Source of the DNA: Bacteroidales bacterium GP4
Lineage (GTDB): Bacteria > Bacteroidota > Bacteroidia > Bacteroidales > Muribaculaceae
Length of the DNA: 5,455 nucleotides
Direction of reading: 5' to 3'
Assembly: GCA_001701065.1 (NCBI GenBank)
Contig: DAAL01000060.1
Coordinates: 1-5,455, forward strand
Part shown: positions 1 to 5,455 of the stretch, in pieces
Numbering within the stretch: position 1 is the first letter of the stretch
Layout: the number at the start of each line of letters is the position of its first letter
The notes under the pieces: generated by a model
What the model was told of the DNA's origin: nothing
The model's database searches: none
What the model saw: only the letters and a program-made list of their open reading frames with translations
Made by a program: the position numbers and the translations under genes

Positions 1-1
1 T

Positions 2-208
2 CAGTACTTGCGAAACTTAAATTACTTATTAGTTAATGGATGCCGTCGACCGTCATCACGAGAGTTGCTCCGTTTGCAAGGCTTTCCTGACAATTATAAA
101 ATTGTTGTTTCTCATGGAGAAATACGAAAGCAGACTGGAAACAGCGTGGCGGTTCCGATGATTAGAGAAATTGCGAAAAAAATAGATTACTTATTGAATA
201 ATATATAA
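2..208 (+). CDS. DNA (cytosine-5) methyltransferase, C-terminal end (5' truncated by window edge)
   Basis: This is the last 68 residues of a C5-cytosine DNA methyltransferase, the enzyme that transfers a methyl group from SAM to carbon 5 of cytosine in a specific DNA site. Two conserved blocks are visible. One is a motif IX-like stretch, RRPSSRELLRLQGFPD, at fragment residues 15-30. The other is a motif X-like stretch, KQTGNSVAVP, followed by the usual terminal amphipathic helix. The frame is open to the left edge, so the catalytic PC motif, SAM motif I and most of the recognition domain lie outside the window. A TTG at position 8 could be mistaken for a start, but the frame continues upstream of it and motif IX cannot stand alone. 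The next gene begins four bases after the stop, as expected for an R-M operon. The sequence recognised cannot be told from this fragment. Confidence 0.9.
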   Translation, partial: QYLRNLNYLLVNGCRRPSSRELLRLQGFPDNYKIVVSHGEIRKQTGNSVAVPMIREIAKKIDYLLNNI

Positions 209-212
209 AACT

Positions 213-947
213 ATGGAACATCCAAGACTTAGAGATAGAAATAAGTTGGTTACTAACGAGCCTTATCCCATTAATGAATTGCCTGATGATTTGATAATCC
301 GTGTTGGTAGAAATTTGATTCACCTACTTTGTATAGGTCGAAAGGACATAACAGGAGCTGATTGGGGCGATATTTTTGCTGATGCTTTGGGAGGCGAGCA
401 TCTTGATTCTCCTATAGGTATTGCAGATGTGACATTGGGTAAAATGGCATGGTCGATGAAAACAGTAAAAAGTCCCAGACCATTTTCTGCTCAGAATATT
501 AGACTTATTAGTGGACGTTGTTCTCCTGATTATTCATACGGTATCACGGATCCCCATGCAGACATACAGAAAACAGGACGTGCTGTGCTTGGTATCTGGA
601 ATGAACGCATCAATATAGCTCAGGATAATTATAATCCTATACGAACTTCTGTGCTTATTCGTTCTAATGATTTACTCAGCTATTGTTTGTTTGAAGAAGA
701 TAATCGCAGATTTCGGACAAGTGATTATATTTGGGAGGCAAACTCTAATGGTAATCTTATAGGAAAATAGATAAGTACAGGCAGGATTTGTTTTACTTGG
801 CAACCTCATGGATCGCAATTCACTGTTCATACTTGTGTGCCCCAAAACGCAATTAAATTTACAATCAAACGACCACCTCTTCTTACAAAAGATGATGTAT
901 TGAATGCTATACATTTTGATTTGTCCTGGATAGAGATAATCAAATAA
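213..947 (+). pseudogene. putative type II restriction endonuclease, interrupted by an in-frame TAG
   Basis: The gene follows the cytosine methyltransferase by four bases and probably encoded the matching restriction endonuclease. The ATG at 213 opens 185 codons up to a TAG at 768-770. The identical frame then runs 58 more codons to a TAA at 945-947, with protein-like content (for example FTWQPHGSQFTVH). A full-length product would be about 244 residues. D72 followed by S81-x-K83, in a segment reading IADVTLGKMAWSMKTVK, resembles a PD-(D/E)xK nuclease core with an acidic-residue substitution; this is my inference. I do not recognise the exact family. No suitable start codon lies just after the TAG, so the tail is unlikely to be a separate protein. 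Codons are A/T-rich (241-300 has 21 G/C of 60), unlike the lpx genes. The likely state is an inactive endonuclease beside a possibly active methylase. Readthrough or a sequencing error are the alternatives. Confidence 0.7.
768..770 (+). other. in-frame amber codon interrupting the restriction gene
   Basis: TAG is codon 186 of the frame that starts at 213. The bases on both sides read through in the same frame with no insertion or deletion, so one substitution would explain it. Every other complete gene in this window ends in TAA, so there is no local sign that TAG is recoded as a sense codon. Confidence 0.75.
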
Positions 948-1032
948 AAGTTTTTATCATGTTTTTATAGTTTTAATATCATTGTATTTTGATGTCTATG
1001 TTTGTTTTGGAGAATATTTATAATATACAGTA

Positions 1033-1059
1033 CGCCGTGCCAAATTACTTGACACGGCG
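1033..1059. terminator. hairpin between convergent genes, possible bidirectional terminator
   Basis: CGCCGTGCCAA and TTGACACGGCG form an 11-bp stem with one C/A mismatch around a five-base ATTAC loop. It lies 86 bases after the end of the restriction pseudogene (+) and about 43 bases after the stop of the metallo-hydrolase gene (-). That is where a terminator serving both converging units would be expected. Neither side has a clean run of T, so intrinsic termination is plausible but not proven. The rest of 948-1102 is AT-rich and shows no gene. Confidence 0.45.
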
Positions 1060-1102
1060 ACAGTTGAATGTACGTTTGACCATCGATTTTTAGCCCACCC
1101 CG

Positions 1103-1747
1103 TTAAATCACGTAAGGATTGTTCTCCTTCTCGTAGCCTATAGTGGTGAGTTCTCCATGCCCGGGGTATACTTCGGTAGTGTCAGGAAGGGTGAAGAGTT
1201 TTTTCTTGATGCTTTCCATAAGGGTATTGTAGTTTCCCGCCACAAGGTCAGTCCGCCCAATGCTGTTACGGAACAGCACATCGCCGGTAAACACTATTCC
1301 CGATTCGGGGAAATACAGTGCAAGGCTGCCGGGCGAATGTCCGGGGACAAGCATCACCTTCATTTCCTCGCCGCACACTGTCTTTGTCTGACCGTCGGTA
1401 AGCTCTTCGTCTATCTCCACTCCCATCATGTCATCGGGAAGCCCAAACATGCGGCATTGTGTGGCGGCACGTTCACCAAGGAAGCTGTCAAATTGTGATC
1501 CTTGCACAGGCACATTATATTTATTCTTGATATATAGGTCGCTGAATATGTGGTCCACATGCATGTGGGTGTTGATAAGATTCTTTACCAATAGACCATT
1601 GTCCATGATGAAATGGTCAATACGTGCTTTTTCGTCGTCATGTATCATTCCGGGGTCGATTATTGCTGCTTCAAGTGATTCCGGATTCCACAATACATAG
1701 GTATTGACTCCAAACATGTTGACTGTGAATGTTTTTACTTTAATCAT
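1103..1747 (-). CDS. metallo-beta-lactamase-fold hydrolase, glyoxalase II-like
   Basis: A 214-residue cytoplasmic protein with a complete binuclear metal site of the metallo-beta-lactamase superfamily. The ligands are THMHVDH at residues 60-66 (H61, H63, D65, H66), H137 in PGHSPGS, D156 in FTGDVLF, and H197 in YPGHGE. The arrangement GDVLFRNSIGRTDL and the short length match the small hydroxyacylglutathione-hydrolase-like (YcbL-type) proteins, which lack the C-terminal substrate domain of true glyoxalase II. It should therefore hydrolyse a thioester or similar small substrate, but the actual substrate cannot be deduced. No signal peptide is visible. It starts 12 bases after the stop of rsmG on the same strand, so the two are probably co-transcribed. 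No Shine-Dalgarno sequence precedes the ATG, which is normal for this phylum. Family assignment is firm; specific function is not. Confidence 0.93.
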   Translation of the reverse strand: MIKVKTFTVNMFGVNTYVLWNPESLEAAIIDPGMIHDDEKARIDHFIMDNGLLVKNLINTHMHVDHIFSDLYIKNKYNVPVQGSQFDSFLGERAATQCRMFGLPDDMMGVEIDEELTDGQTKTVCGEEMKVMLVPGHSPGSLALYFPESGIVFTGDVLFRNSIGRTDLVAGNYNTLMESIKKKLFTLPDTTEVYPGHGELTTIGYEKENNPYVI

Positions 1748-1759
1748 AGCTGTAATAGA

Positions 1760-2377
1760 TTAGATTTGAACATATACAAGTTTTTTTGTCTCGAAGAACG
1801 GTTCGCTGAAGTACATGCTTAGCGGTTCTTCTATGACAGGATATTTTATTCCTTTCAGTTCATCGGTGAGATCGCCACCTTTGAGGCATATCAGTCCGTT
1901 GGGGATTGAGTTGGACGACACCGGCGATATGTTTTTCTTTATCAACGGCACAAGTTCGTCAAGACGCATCACGGCGCGTGACACTACAAAGTCATATTTT
2001 TGGCGGCATTCTCCTATGTCGCCGTGCTGGAATGTAACGTTGTCAAGCCCTATACGTTCCGCTATGTCCTGCGCCACTTTTATTTTCTTGCCTATGCGGT
2101 CGATGAGGTGAAATCGGCACTTGTCCCAAAGTATCGCCAAGGGTATTCCGGGGAATCCTCCGCCTGTGCCCATGTCCAGAAACGTTGTTCCGTCCTTTGC
2201 CTGGAAAAACTTCGCTATGGACAGCGAATGTAGAATGTGGTTGGTGTATAGATTGTCGATATCCTTTCGGGAAATGACGTTGATTTTCTCGTTCCATTCC
2301 GGGTAAAGGCTTCCAAGCATTGTAAACTGTTCCTTCTGGCGGGGAGTGAGGTTAAAGTATTTGGTTATGTTGTCCAT
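1760..2377 (-). CDS. rsmG: 16S rRNA (guanine(527)-N7)-methyltransferase RsmG (GidB)
   Basis: RsmG methylates N7 of G527 in the 530 loop of 16S rRNA using SAM; in several bacteria its loss gives low-level streptomycin resistance. The 205 residues match the family length. The N-terminal signature runs through INVISRKDIDNLYTNHILHS (32-51). SAM motif I is FLDMGTGGGFPGIPLAI at 66-82, followed by LIDRIGKKI (91-99), where D93 is the probable adenosine-ribose contact. SRAV at 133-136 and the late LKGGDL segment are also typical. All key regions are intact. It is the first gene of a two-gene minus-strand unit with the metallo-hydrolase and diverges from lpxD across a 268-base spacer. The ATG at 2377 is preceded by no Shine-Dalgarno sequence, but a good -7 promoter element sits 29 bases upstream, which supports this start. 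Confidence 0.96.
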   Translation of the reverse strand: MDNITKYFNLTPRQKEQFTMLGSLYPEWNEKINVISRKDIDNLYTNHILHSLSIAKFFQAKDGTTFLDMGTGGGFPGIPLAILWDKCRFHLIDRIGKKIKVAQDIAERIGLDNVTFQHGDIGECRQKYDFVVSRAVMRLDELVPLIKKNISPVSSNSIPNGLICLKGGDLTDELKGIKYPVIEEPLSMYFSEPFFETKKLVYVQI

Positions 2378-2406
2378 TGTGAGTTATGTCTTTGGTTACG
2401 GTTTTG

Positions 2407-2414
2407 CAAATATA
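2407..2414 (-). promoter_or_regulatory. candidate -7 element of the rsmG promoter
   Basis: On the minus strand this reads TATATTTG, a perfect match to the Bacteroidetes housekeeping -7 consensus TAnnTTTG. It lies 29 bases before the rsmG start codon, giving a short leader. No convincing TTTG-type -33 box is visible at the usual distance of about 20 bases; only a T/A-rich stretch is there. Confidence 0.5.
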
Positions 2415-2489
2415 ACACATTTTGTCCGGCTTATAATTTTTAAATGTTACAAAAAGATTGTGTTATAGTCTAAAAATATGTTACATCGG

Positions 2490-2564
2490 CACACTTTCTA
2501 AGCCAATTTTAGGATTATTTACATGTAATTTGCAACTAAATGGGCTTAAAATGGCTAAAGTGTG
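2490..2564. repeat. bulged inverted repeat upstream of lpxD
   Basis: CACACTTT (2490-2497) pairs with AAAGTGTG (2557-2564). AGCCA (2501-2505) pairs with TGGCT (2552-2556), and TTTTA (2507-2511) pairs with TAAAA (2547-2551). This gives 18 base pairs with a three-base and a one-base bulge on the left arm and a 35-base loop. A competing pairing exists between TAAGCC (2499-2504) and GGCTTA (2543-2548). No T-run follows, so it is not a standard terminator. Its position directly upstream of the candidate lpxD promoter makes an operator or a structured leader from a more upstream start possible. Confidence 0.45.
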
Positions 2565-2576
2565 AAAAATTTTGTG

Positions 2577-2584
2577 CATCTTTG
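2577..2584 (+). promoter_or_regulatory. candidate -7 element of the lpxD operon promoter
   Basis: CATCTTTG matches the Bacteroidetes -7 consensus TAnnTTTG at five of six fixed positions. It is followed by CA, giving the commonly seen TTTGCA ending. It is 61 bases upstream of the lpxD start. No clear -33 TTTG box is seen around 20 bases upstream, so the call rests on the -7 element alone. Confidence 0.45.
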
Positions 2585-2590
2585 CACATT

Positions 2591-2612
2591 AGAAACTGCC
2601 GAAACGGTTTCT
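2591..2612 (+). promoter_or_regulatory. hairpin in the presumed 5' leader of lpxD
   Basis: AGAAACTG and CGGTTTCT can pair as an eight-base-pair stem, including one T-G wobble, around a six-base CCGAAA loop. It lies just downstream of the candidate -7 element, so it would fall at or very near the 5' end of the transcript. Such a hairpin could protect the mRNA or tune translation; this is inference from position only. Confidence 0.35.
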
Positions 2613-2645
2613 GCAACTTGAAATTAATTTTAATATTTAATATTA

Positions 2646-3674
2646 ATGGAATTTTCTGCAGCGCAGATAGCATCCTTGGTTAACGGAAAAGTGGAAGGGG
2701 ATGCGGAAGTTAAGGTAAATACTTTTGCCAAAATCGAAGAAGGGCATCAAGGGGCTTTGTCTTTTCTGGCAAACCCTAAATATACCCATTTCATATACAG
2801 CACCGGTAGCTCTATAGTGCTTGTCGGTAATGATTTTGTGGCTGAGCATCCCATCAAGGCTACTCTTATCAGAGTCGCCGACCCTTATGCCACTATCGCG
2901 TTCTTGCTCGACATGGTAAGCAAGATGTCAGCAGTCCATCCCGTAGGAGTGGAGGAGCCTGCCCATATAGCCAAAGGGGTGATTCTCCCCGGAGGAGTTT
3001 ATGTGGGCGCATTCTCTTATATAGCTGAGGGTGTGGCTTTAGGTGTCGATGTGAAGATATATCCGCAGTGCTACATAGGCAAGGGAGTTGAGATAGGCGA
3101 CAACACCATTATATATCCCGGGGTGAAAATTTACGCCGGATGTAAAGTCGGAGCCAATTGCATCCTGCACAGCGGATGCGTGATAGGTGCTGATGGATTC
3201 GGGTTCGCTCCAGTGGAGAATGGCTACAACAAGATTCCTCAATTGGGCAATGTGGTGATAGAGGACGATGTGGAGATAGGCGCTAACACCACTATCGACC
3301 GTGCCATGATGGGTAGCACTCGCATACACAAGGGCGTGAAACTTGACAATCTTATTCAGGTGGCGCACAACTGTGAGGTGGGTGAGAACACCGTTATGGC
3401 TTCGCAAGTGGGTGTTGCCGGTTCTACAAAGATAGGTTCATGGTGCATGGTGGGCGGTCAGGTAGGATTCGCCGGTCACATCCATGTGGGCGACCGCGTG
3501 CATGTGGGAGCGCAGTCAGGCATCCCCAAGGACGTTAAGGACGGTAGAATCATAATGGGTTATCCCGCTGTGGACCACACCGATTTCATGCGTCAGGCTG
3601 TCAATGTTAAGAACCTGTCGAAACTCTACGCTCAGGTGAGGGAATTAGAAAAGAAAATGAATAATAAACAATAA
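2646..3674 (+). CDS. lpxD: UDP-3-O-(3-hydroxyacyl)glucosamine N-acyltransferase LpxD
   Basis: LpxD adds the second 3-hydroxyacyl chain, from acyl-ACP, to the 2-amino group of UDP-3-O-acylglucosamine, the third step of lipid A synthesis in the cytoplasm. The 342 residues match the family. The N-terminal uridine-binding domain (about 1-100) includes [10 protein letters not shown] (37-46). A left-handed beta-helix of hexapeptide repeats follows (about 105-305). The signature GADGFGFAP is at 181-189, and the catalytic histidine is H241 in [14 protein letters not shown], corresponding to E. coli H239. The C-terminal helix (about 318-342, rich in K, E and L) resembles the one that contacts the acyl carrier protein. 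It is the first gene of the lpx operon, 13 bases before lpxC/fabZ. The ATG at 2646 has only an A/T-rich leader, typical of Bacteroidetes, and gives the expected N-terminus. Confidence 0.97.
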   Translation: MEFSAAQIASLVNGKVEGDAEVKVNTFAKIEEGHQGALSFLANPKYTHFIYSTGSSIVLVGNDFVAEHPIKATLIRVADPYATIAFLLDMVSKMSAVHPVGVEEPAHIAKGVILPGGVYVGAFSYIAEGVALGVDVKIYPQCYIGKGVEIGDNTIIYPGVKIYAGCKVGANCILHSGCVIGADGFGFAPVENGYNKIPQLGNVVIEDDVEIGANTTIDRAMMGSTRIHKGVKLDNLIQVAHNCEVGENTVMASQVGVAGSTKIGSWCMVGGQVGFAGHIHVGDRVHVGAQSGIPKDVKDGRIIMGYPAVDHTDFMRQAVNVKNLSKLYAQVRELEKKMNNKQ

Positions 3675-3687
3675 ATCAATCGGCAAA

Positions 3688-5070
3688 ATGAAACAATGTA
3701 CGCTGAAAGAAAGTTTTAAGGTGCATGGAAAAGGATTGCATACCGGTTTAATTATCGATGCAGAATTTTGTCCGGCTCCTGAAAATCATGGTTATAAATT
3801 CCAAAGGGTGGACTTGCCCGACCAACCGGTCATCGACGCTTTGGCTGAATATGTCACTGCAAGCACCCGCGGCACAGTCATTACCAAAGGCGATGCTTCG
3901 GTGAGCACTATCGAGCATGCGCTTGCGGCTCTCTACGGAATGGGCATTGACAATTGCCTTATTAAGGTAAATGCTCCGGAGCTTCCCATCCTTGACGGCA
4001 GTTCCAAGGAATACTGCGAGAAGATTATTGCATCGGGCATCGAAGAGCAGGCACTCGACAAGGACTATTATGTGGTTAAGCAGAAGATTGAGGTGCGTGA
4101 CGACACCACCGGCTCTTCCATTGTGGTCCTTCCTGACGATGAATTCAGCATCGACACTATGGTGTCGTTTGACTCCCCAGTGTTAAGCAACCAATATGCC
4201 ACACTCGACCACATCGAGGACTTCTCCAAGGAGATAGGCGCAAGCCGCACTTTCGTTTTTGTCCGTGAAGTGGAACCGCTTGTGAAGGGCAACCTCATAA
4301 AAGGCGGCGACCTTGACAATGCCATCGTTATCTACGATCAGCCCATGGCTCAGAGCGAACTTGACCGTCTTGCCGACCTCATGGGAGTGCCCCACAAGAA
4401 CGTCGAGGAGTTCGGCTATATAAATGACTTCCCCTTGTTCGCCGAGAATGAGCCTGCGCGCCACAAGCTTCTTGATGTGCTTGGTGACATTTCTTTGATT
4501 GGTCGTCCGTTGAAGGGAAAAGTTATCGCTACCCGTCCTGGACACACCATCAACACCACTTTCGCCAAGAAAATCCGCAAAGAGATTAAACGCCAGGAGA
4601 TTCAAGCTCCTATATATAATCCGTCAGTTGAACCTATCATGGATGTCAACCGCATCCGTGAATTGCTTCCTCACCGTTATCCGTTCTTGTTGGTCGACAA
4701 GATTATCGAGAAAGGCGACAGCTACATCGTGGGCGTTAAGAACGTCACCGGCAATGAGCCTTTCTTCGTGGGTCACTTCCCGCAAGAGCCGGTTATGCCC
4801 GGTGTGCTTCAGGTGGAGGCTATGGCACAGACCGGTGGACTTCTCGTGCTTGGAAGCGTGGAGGATCCCGAACGTTACTCCACATACTTCATGAAGATTG
4901 ACAATGTGAAGTTCCGCAACAAGGTGGTTCCCGGCGACACTCTCATTTTCCATGTATCGTTCATGACTCCTCTCCGCCGAGGATGCGCAATGATGAAAGG
5001 ATATGCGTTTGTGGGTGAAAAGATAGTTACTGAGTGTGAGTTTATGGCACAGATTGTGAAAAACAAGTAA
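3688..5070 (+). CDS. lpxC-fabZ: bifunctional UDP-3-O-acyl-N-acetylglucosamine deacetylase / 3-hydroxyacyl-ACP dehydratase (LpxC-FabZ fusion)
   Basis: One 460-residue protein carries two enzymes. LpxC (about 1-305) is the zinc deacetylase that commits UDP-3-O-acyl-GlcNAc to lipid A. Its zinc ligands are H77 (in STIEHALAALYG), H259 and D263 (in HKLLDVLGD), with catalytic E76 and H286 in the GHT motif. The 27-residue spacing of H259 to H286 matches Aquifex LpxC (H238, H265). A short linker (about 300-317) leads to FabZ (about 318-460), the dehydratase of fatty-acid elongation. Its hot-dog-fold motif begins LLPHRYPFLLVD (326-337), and the catalytic pair H363 and E377 sits in GHFPQEPVMPGVLQVEAMAQ. 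All catalytic residues are present in both halves, so both are probably active. The fusion is known and characteristic of Bacteroidetes. It could couple the fate of 3-hydroxyacyl-ACP between membrane fatty acids and lipid A. The gene lies 13 bases after lpxD and 35 before lpxA. Confidence 0.97.
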   Translation: MKQCTLKESFKVHGKGLHTGLIIDAEFCPAPENHGYKFQRVDLPDQPVIDALAEYVTASTRGTVITKGDASVSTIEHALAALYGMGIDNCLIKVNAPELPILDGSSKEYCEKIIASGIEEQALDKDYYVVKQKIEVRDDTTGSSIVVLPDDEFSIDTMVSFDSPVLSNQYATLDHIEDFSKEIGASRTFVFVREVEPLVKGNLIKGGDLDNAIVIYDQPMAQSELDRLADLMGVPHKNVEEFGYINDFPLFAENEPARHKLLDVLGDISLIGRPLKGKVIATRPGHTINTTFAKKIRKEIKRQEIQAPIYNPSVEPIMDVNRIRELLPHRYPFLLVDKIIEKGDSYIVGVKNVTGNEPFFVGHFPQEPVMPGVLQVEAMAQTGGLLVLGSVEDPERYSTYFMKIDNVKFRNKVVPGDTLIFHVSFMTPLRRGCAMMKGYAFVGEKIVTECEFMAQIVKNK

Positions 5071-5105
5071 ACCGCGCTCTCTTATACATATTAAAATAAC
5101 GAAGA

Positions 5106-5455
5106 ATGAAACAACCATTAGCTTACGTGCATCCCGCGGCTAAAATTGCTTCGAGCGTAGTGATTGACCCCTTTGTGACCATCGACCAGAACGTGGAGAT
5201 AGGCGAAGGCACTCGCATCGGAAGTAATGTGACCATAATGGAAGGTGCGCGAATCGGTAAGAACTGTAATATTTTTCCCGGTGCCGTTATCGGTGCTATT
5301 CCTCAGGACCTCAAATTCAAGGGGGAGGAGACTTATGCCATTATAGGCGACAACACCACCATCCGTGAGTGTGTGACTGTCAATAGAGGCACTGCAGCAC
5401 GTGGAAAGACCGTCGTGGGCAATAACTGCCTTATCATGGCTTACTGCCATGTGGC
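5106..5455 (+). CDS. lpxA: acyl-[acyl-carrier-protein]--UDP-N-acetylglucosamine O-acyltransferase LpxA (3' truncated by window edge)
   Basis: LpxA transfers a 3-hydroxyacyl chain from ACP to the 3-hydroxyl of UDP-GlcNAc, the first and reversible step of lipid A synthesis. The ATG at 5106 opens a frame that stays open to the end of the window, giving 116 complete codons of a protein usually about 255-265 residues long. The start MKQPLAYVHPAAKIASSVVI and the hexapeptide repeats (for example VEIGEG, ARIGKN) form the left-handed beta-helix. The LpxA signature GAIPQDLKFKGE follows, then VTVNRGT. The visible part ends at CLIMAYCHV, immediately before the expected catalytic histidine, so that residue cannot be checked here. 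The 35-base gap after lpxC/fabZ shows no terminator, supporting one operon. The ATG is preceded by an A-rich stretch without a Shine-Dalgarno sequence. Confidence 0.96.
   Translation, partial: MKQPLAYVHPAAKIASSVVIDPFVTIDQNVEIGEGTRIGSNVTIMEGARIGKNCNIFPGAVIGAIPQDLKFKGEETYAIIGDNTTIRECVTVNRGTAARGKTVVGNNCLIMAYCHV

Larger units (their letters stand above)
2378..2645. other. divergent regulatory region between rsmG and lpxD, no gene
   Basis: This 268-base AT-rich spacer separates the two divergent units and contains no plausible coding frame. It holds the candidate -7 elements for both directions. It also holds a bulged inverted repeat (2490-2564), a short palindrome over the lpxD -7 (2573-2588) and a hairpin in the presumed lpxD leader (2591-2612). 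The leader just before the lpxD ATG consists almost only of A and T and has no Shine-Dalgarno sequence. Confidence 0.7.

Noticed and set aside
8..208. Small complete gene starting at the TTG at position 8
   Set aside because: The same frame is open to the window edge. The content is methyltransferase motifs IX and X, which are always the end of a larger protein.
768..770. TAG recoded as a sense codon throughout this genome
   Set aside because: All other complete genes end in TAA, so the window gives no support for reassignment. A simple point mutation explains the data better.
672..914. 80-codon open frame on the minus strand over the end of the restriction gene
   Set aside because: It overlaps the plus-strand frame and its in-frame continuation past the TAG. 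The product shows no recognisable motif, while the plus-strand frame reads as a coherent continuation of the restriction gene.
1157..1700. Plus-strand frames opposite the metallo-hydrolase gene
   Set aside because: The minus-strand protein has a full metal-binding motif set, and the plus-strand products look random.
3039..3407. 122-codon minus-strand frame inside lpxD
   Set aside because: It is an antisense shadow of the LpxD beta-helix, with no independent evidence.
3000..3500. Repeated GGNG/ATAGGC-like short motifs suggesting a DNA repeat array
   Set aside because: They encode the hexapeptide repeats of LpxD. The periodicity is at protein level and is not a CRISPR or a tandem DNA repeat.
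4183..5118. Long minus-strand open frames opposite lpxC/fabZ (140 and 164 codons)
   Set aside because: They lie antisense to a gene with every catalytic residue in place and show no family motifs. Such frames are common opposite genes of balanced GC content.
5118..5450. 110-codon minus-strand frame opposite lpxA
   Set aside because: The plus strand encodes the clear LpxA hexapeptide repeats and GAIPQDLKFKGE signature. The antisense frame has no motif.

Overview
The window looks like chromosomal DNA from a member of the Bacteroidetes, most likely the order Bacteroidales. Three things support this. LpxC is fused to FabZ in one polypeptide. The genes lack Shine-Dalgarno sequences and instead have A/T-rich leaders. 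The divergent intergenic region contains TAnnTTTG-type -7 promoter elements. The lpx genes have a balanced to slightly GC-rich composition, which would fit a Muribaculaceae-like gut lineage, but the family level is only a guess.

Left part (1-947, + strand): the 3' end of a DNA (cytosine-5) methyltransferase (motifs IX and X only; the rest lies outside the window). Four bases later comes a gene that is probably the partner type II restriction endonuclease. Its reading frame is cut by a single in-frame TAG at 768-770, and the same frame then stays open for 58 more codons to a TAA at 945-947. The gene therefore appears to be a nonsense-mutated pseudogene. This R-M remnant is visibly more AT-rich than the rest of the window, as expected for an acquired element.

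Middle part (948-2377): a short convergent spacer with a hairpin, then a minus-strand pair. This pair is rsmG (16S rRNA m7G methyltransferase), followed 12 bases downstream by a glyoxalase II-like metallo-beta-lactamase-fold hydrolase. They are probably co-transcribed.

Divergent control region (2378-2645): no gene. It holds a good minus-strand -7 element for rsmG, a candidate -7 for lpxD, and several inverted repeats that the genes do not explain.

Right part (2646-5455, + strand): the lipid A operon lpxD - lpxC/fabZ - lpxA, with lpxA cut by the window edge. These enzymes act in the first committed steps of lipid A synthesis (LpxA, then LpxC, then LpxD). FabZ acts on the same 3-hydroxyacyl-ACP pool that feeds LpxA and LpxD.

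I found no clearly new multi-gene system. The observations most worth checking are the amber-interrupted restriction gene and the nested inverted repeats upstream of lpxD.
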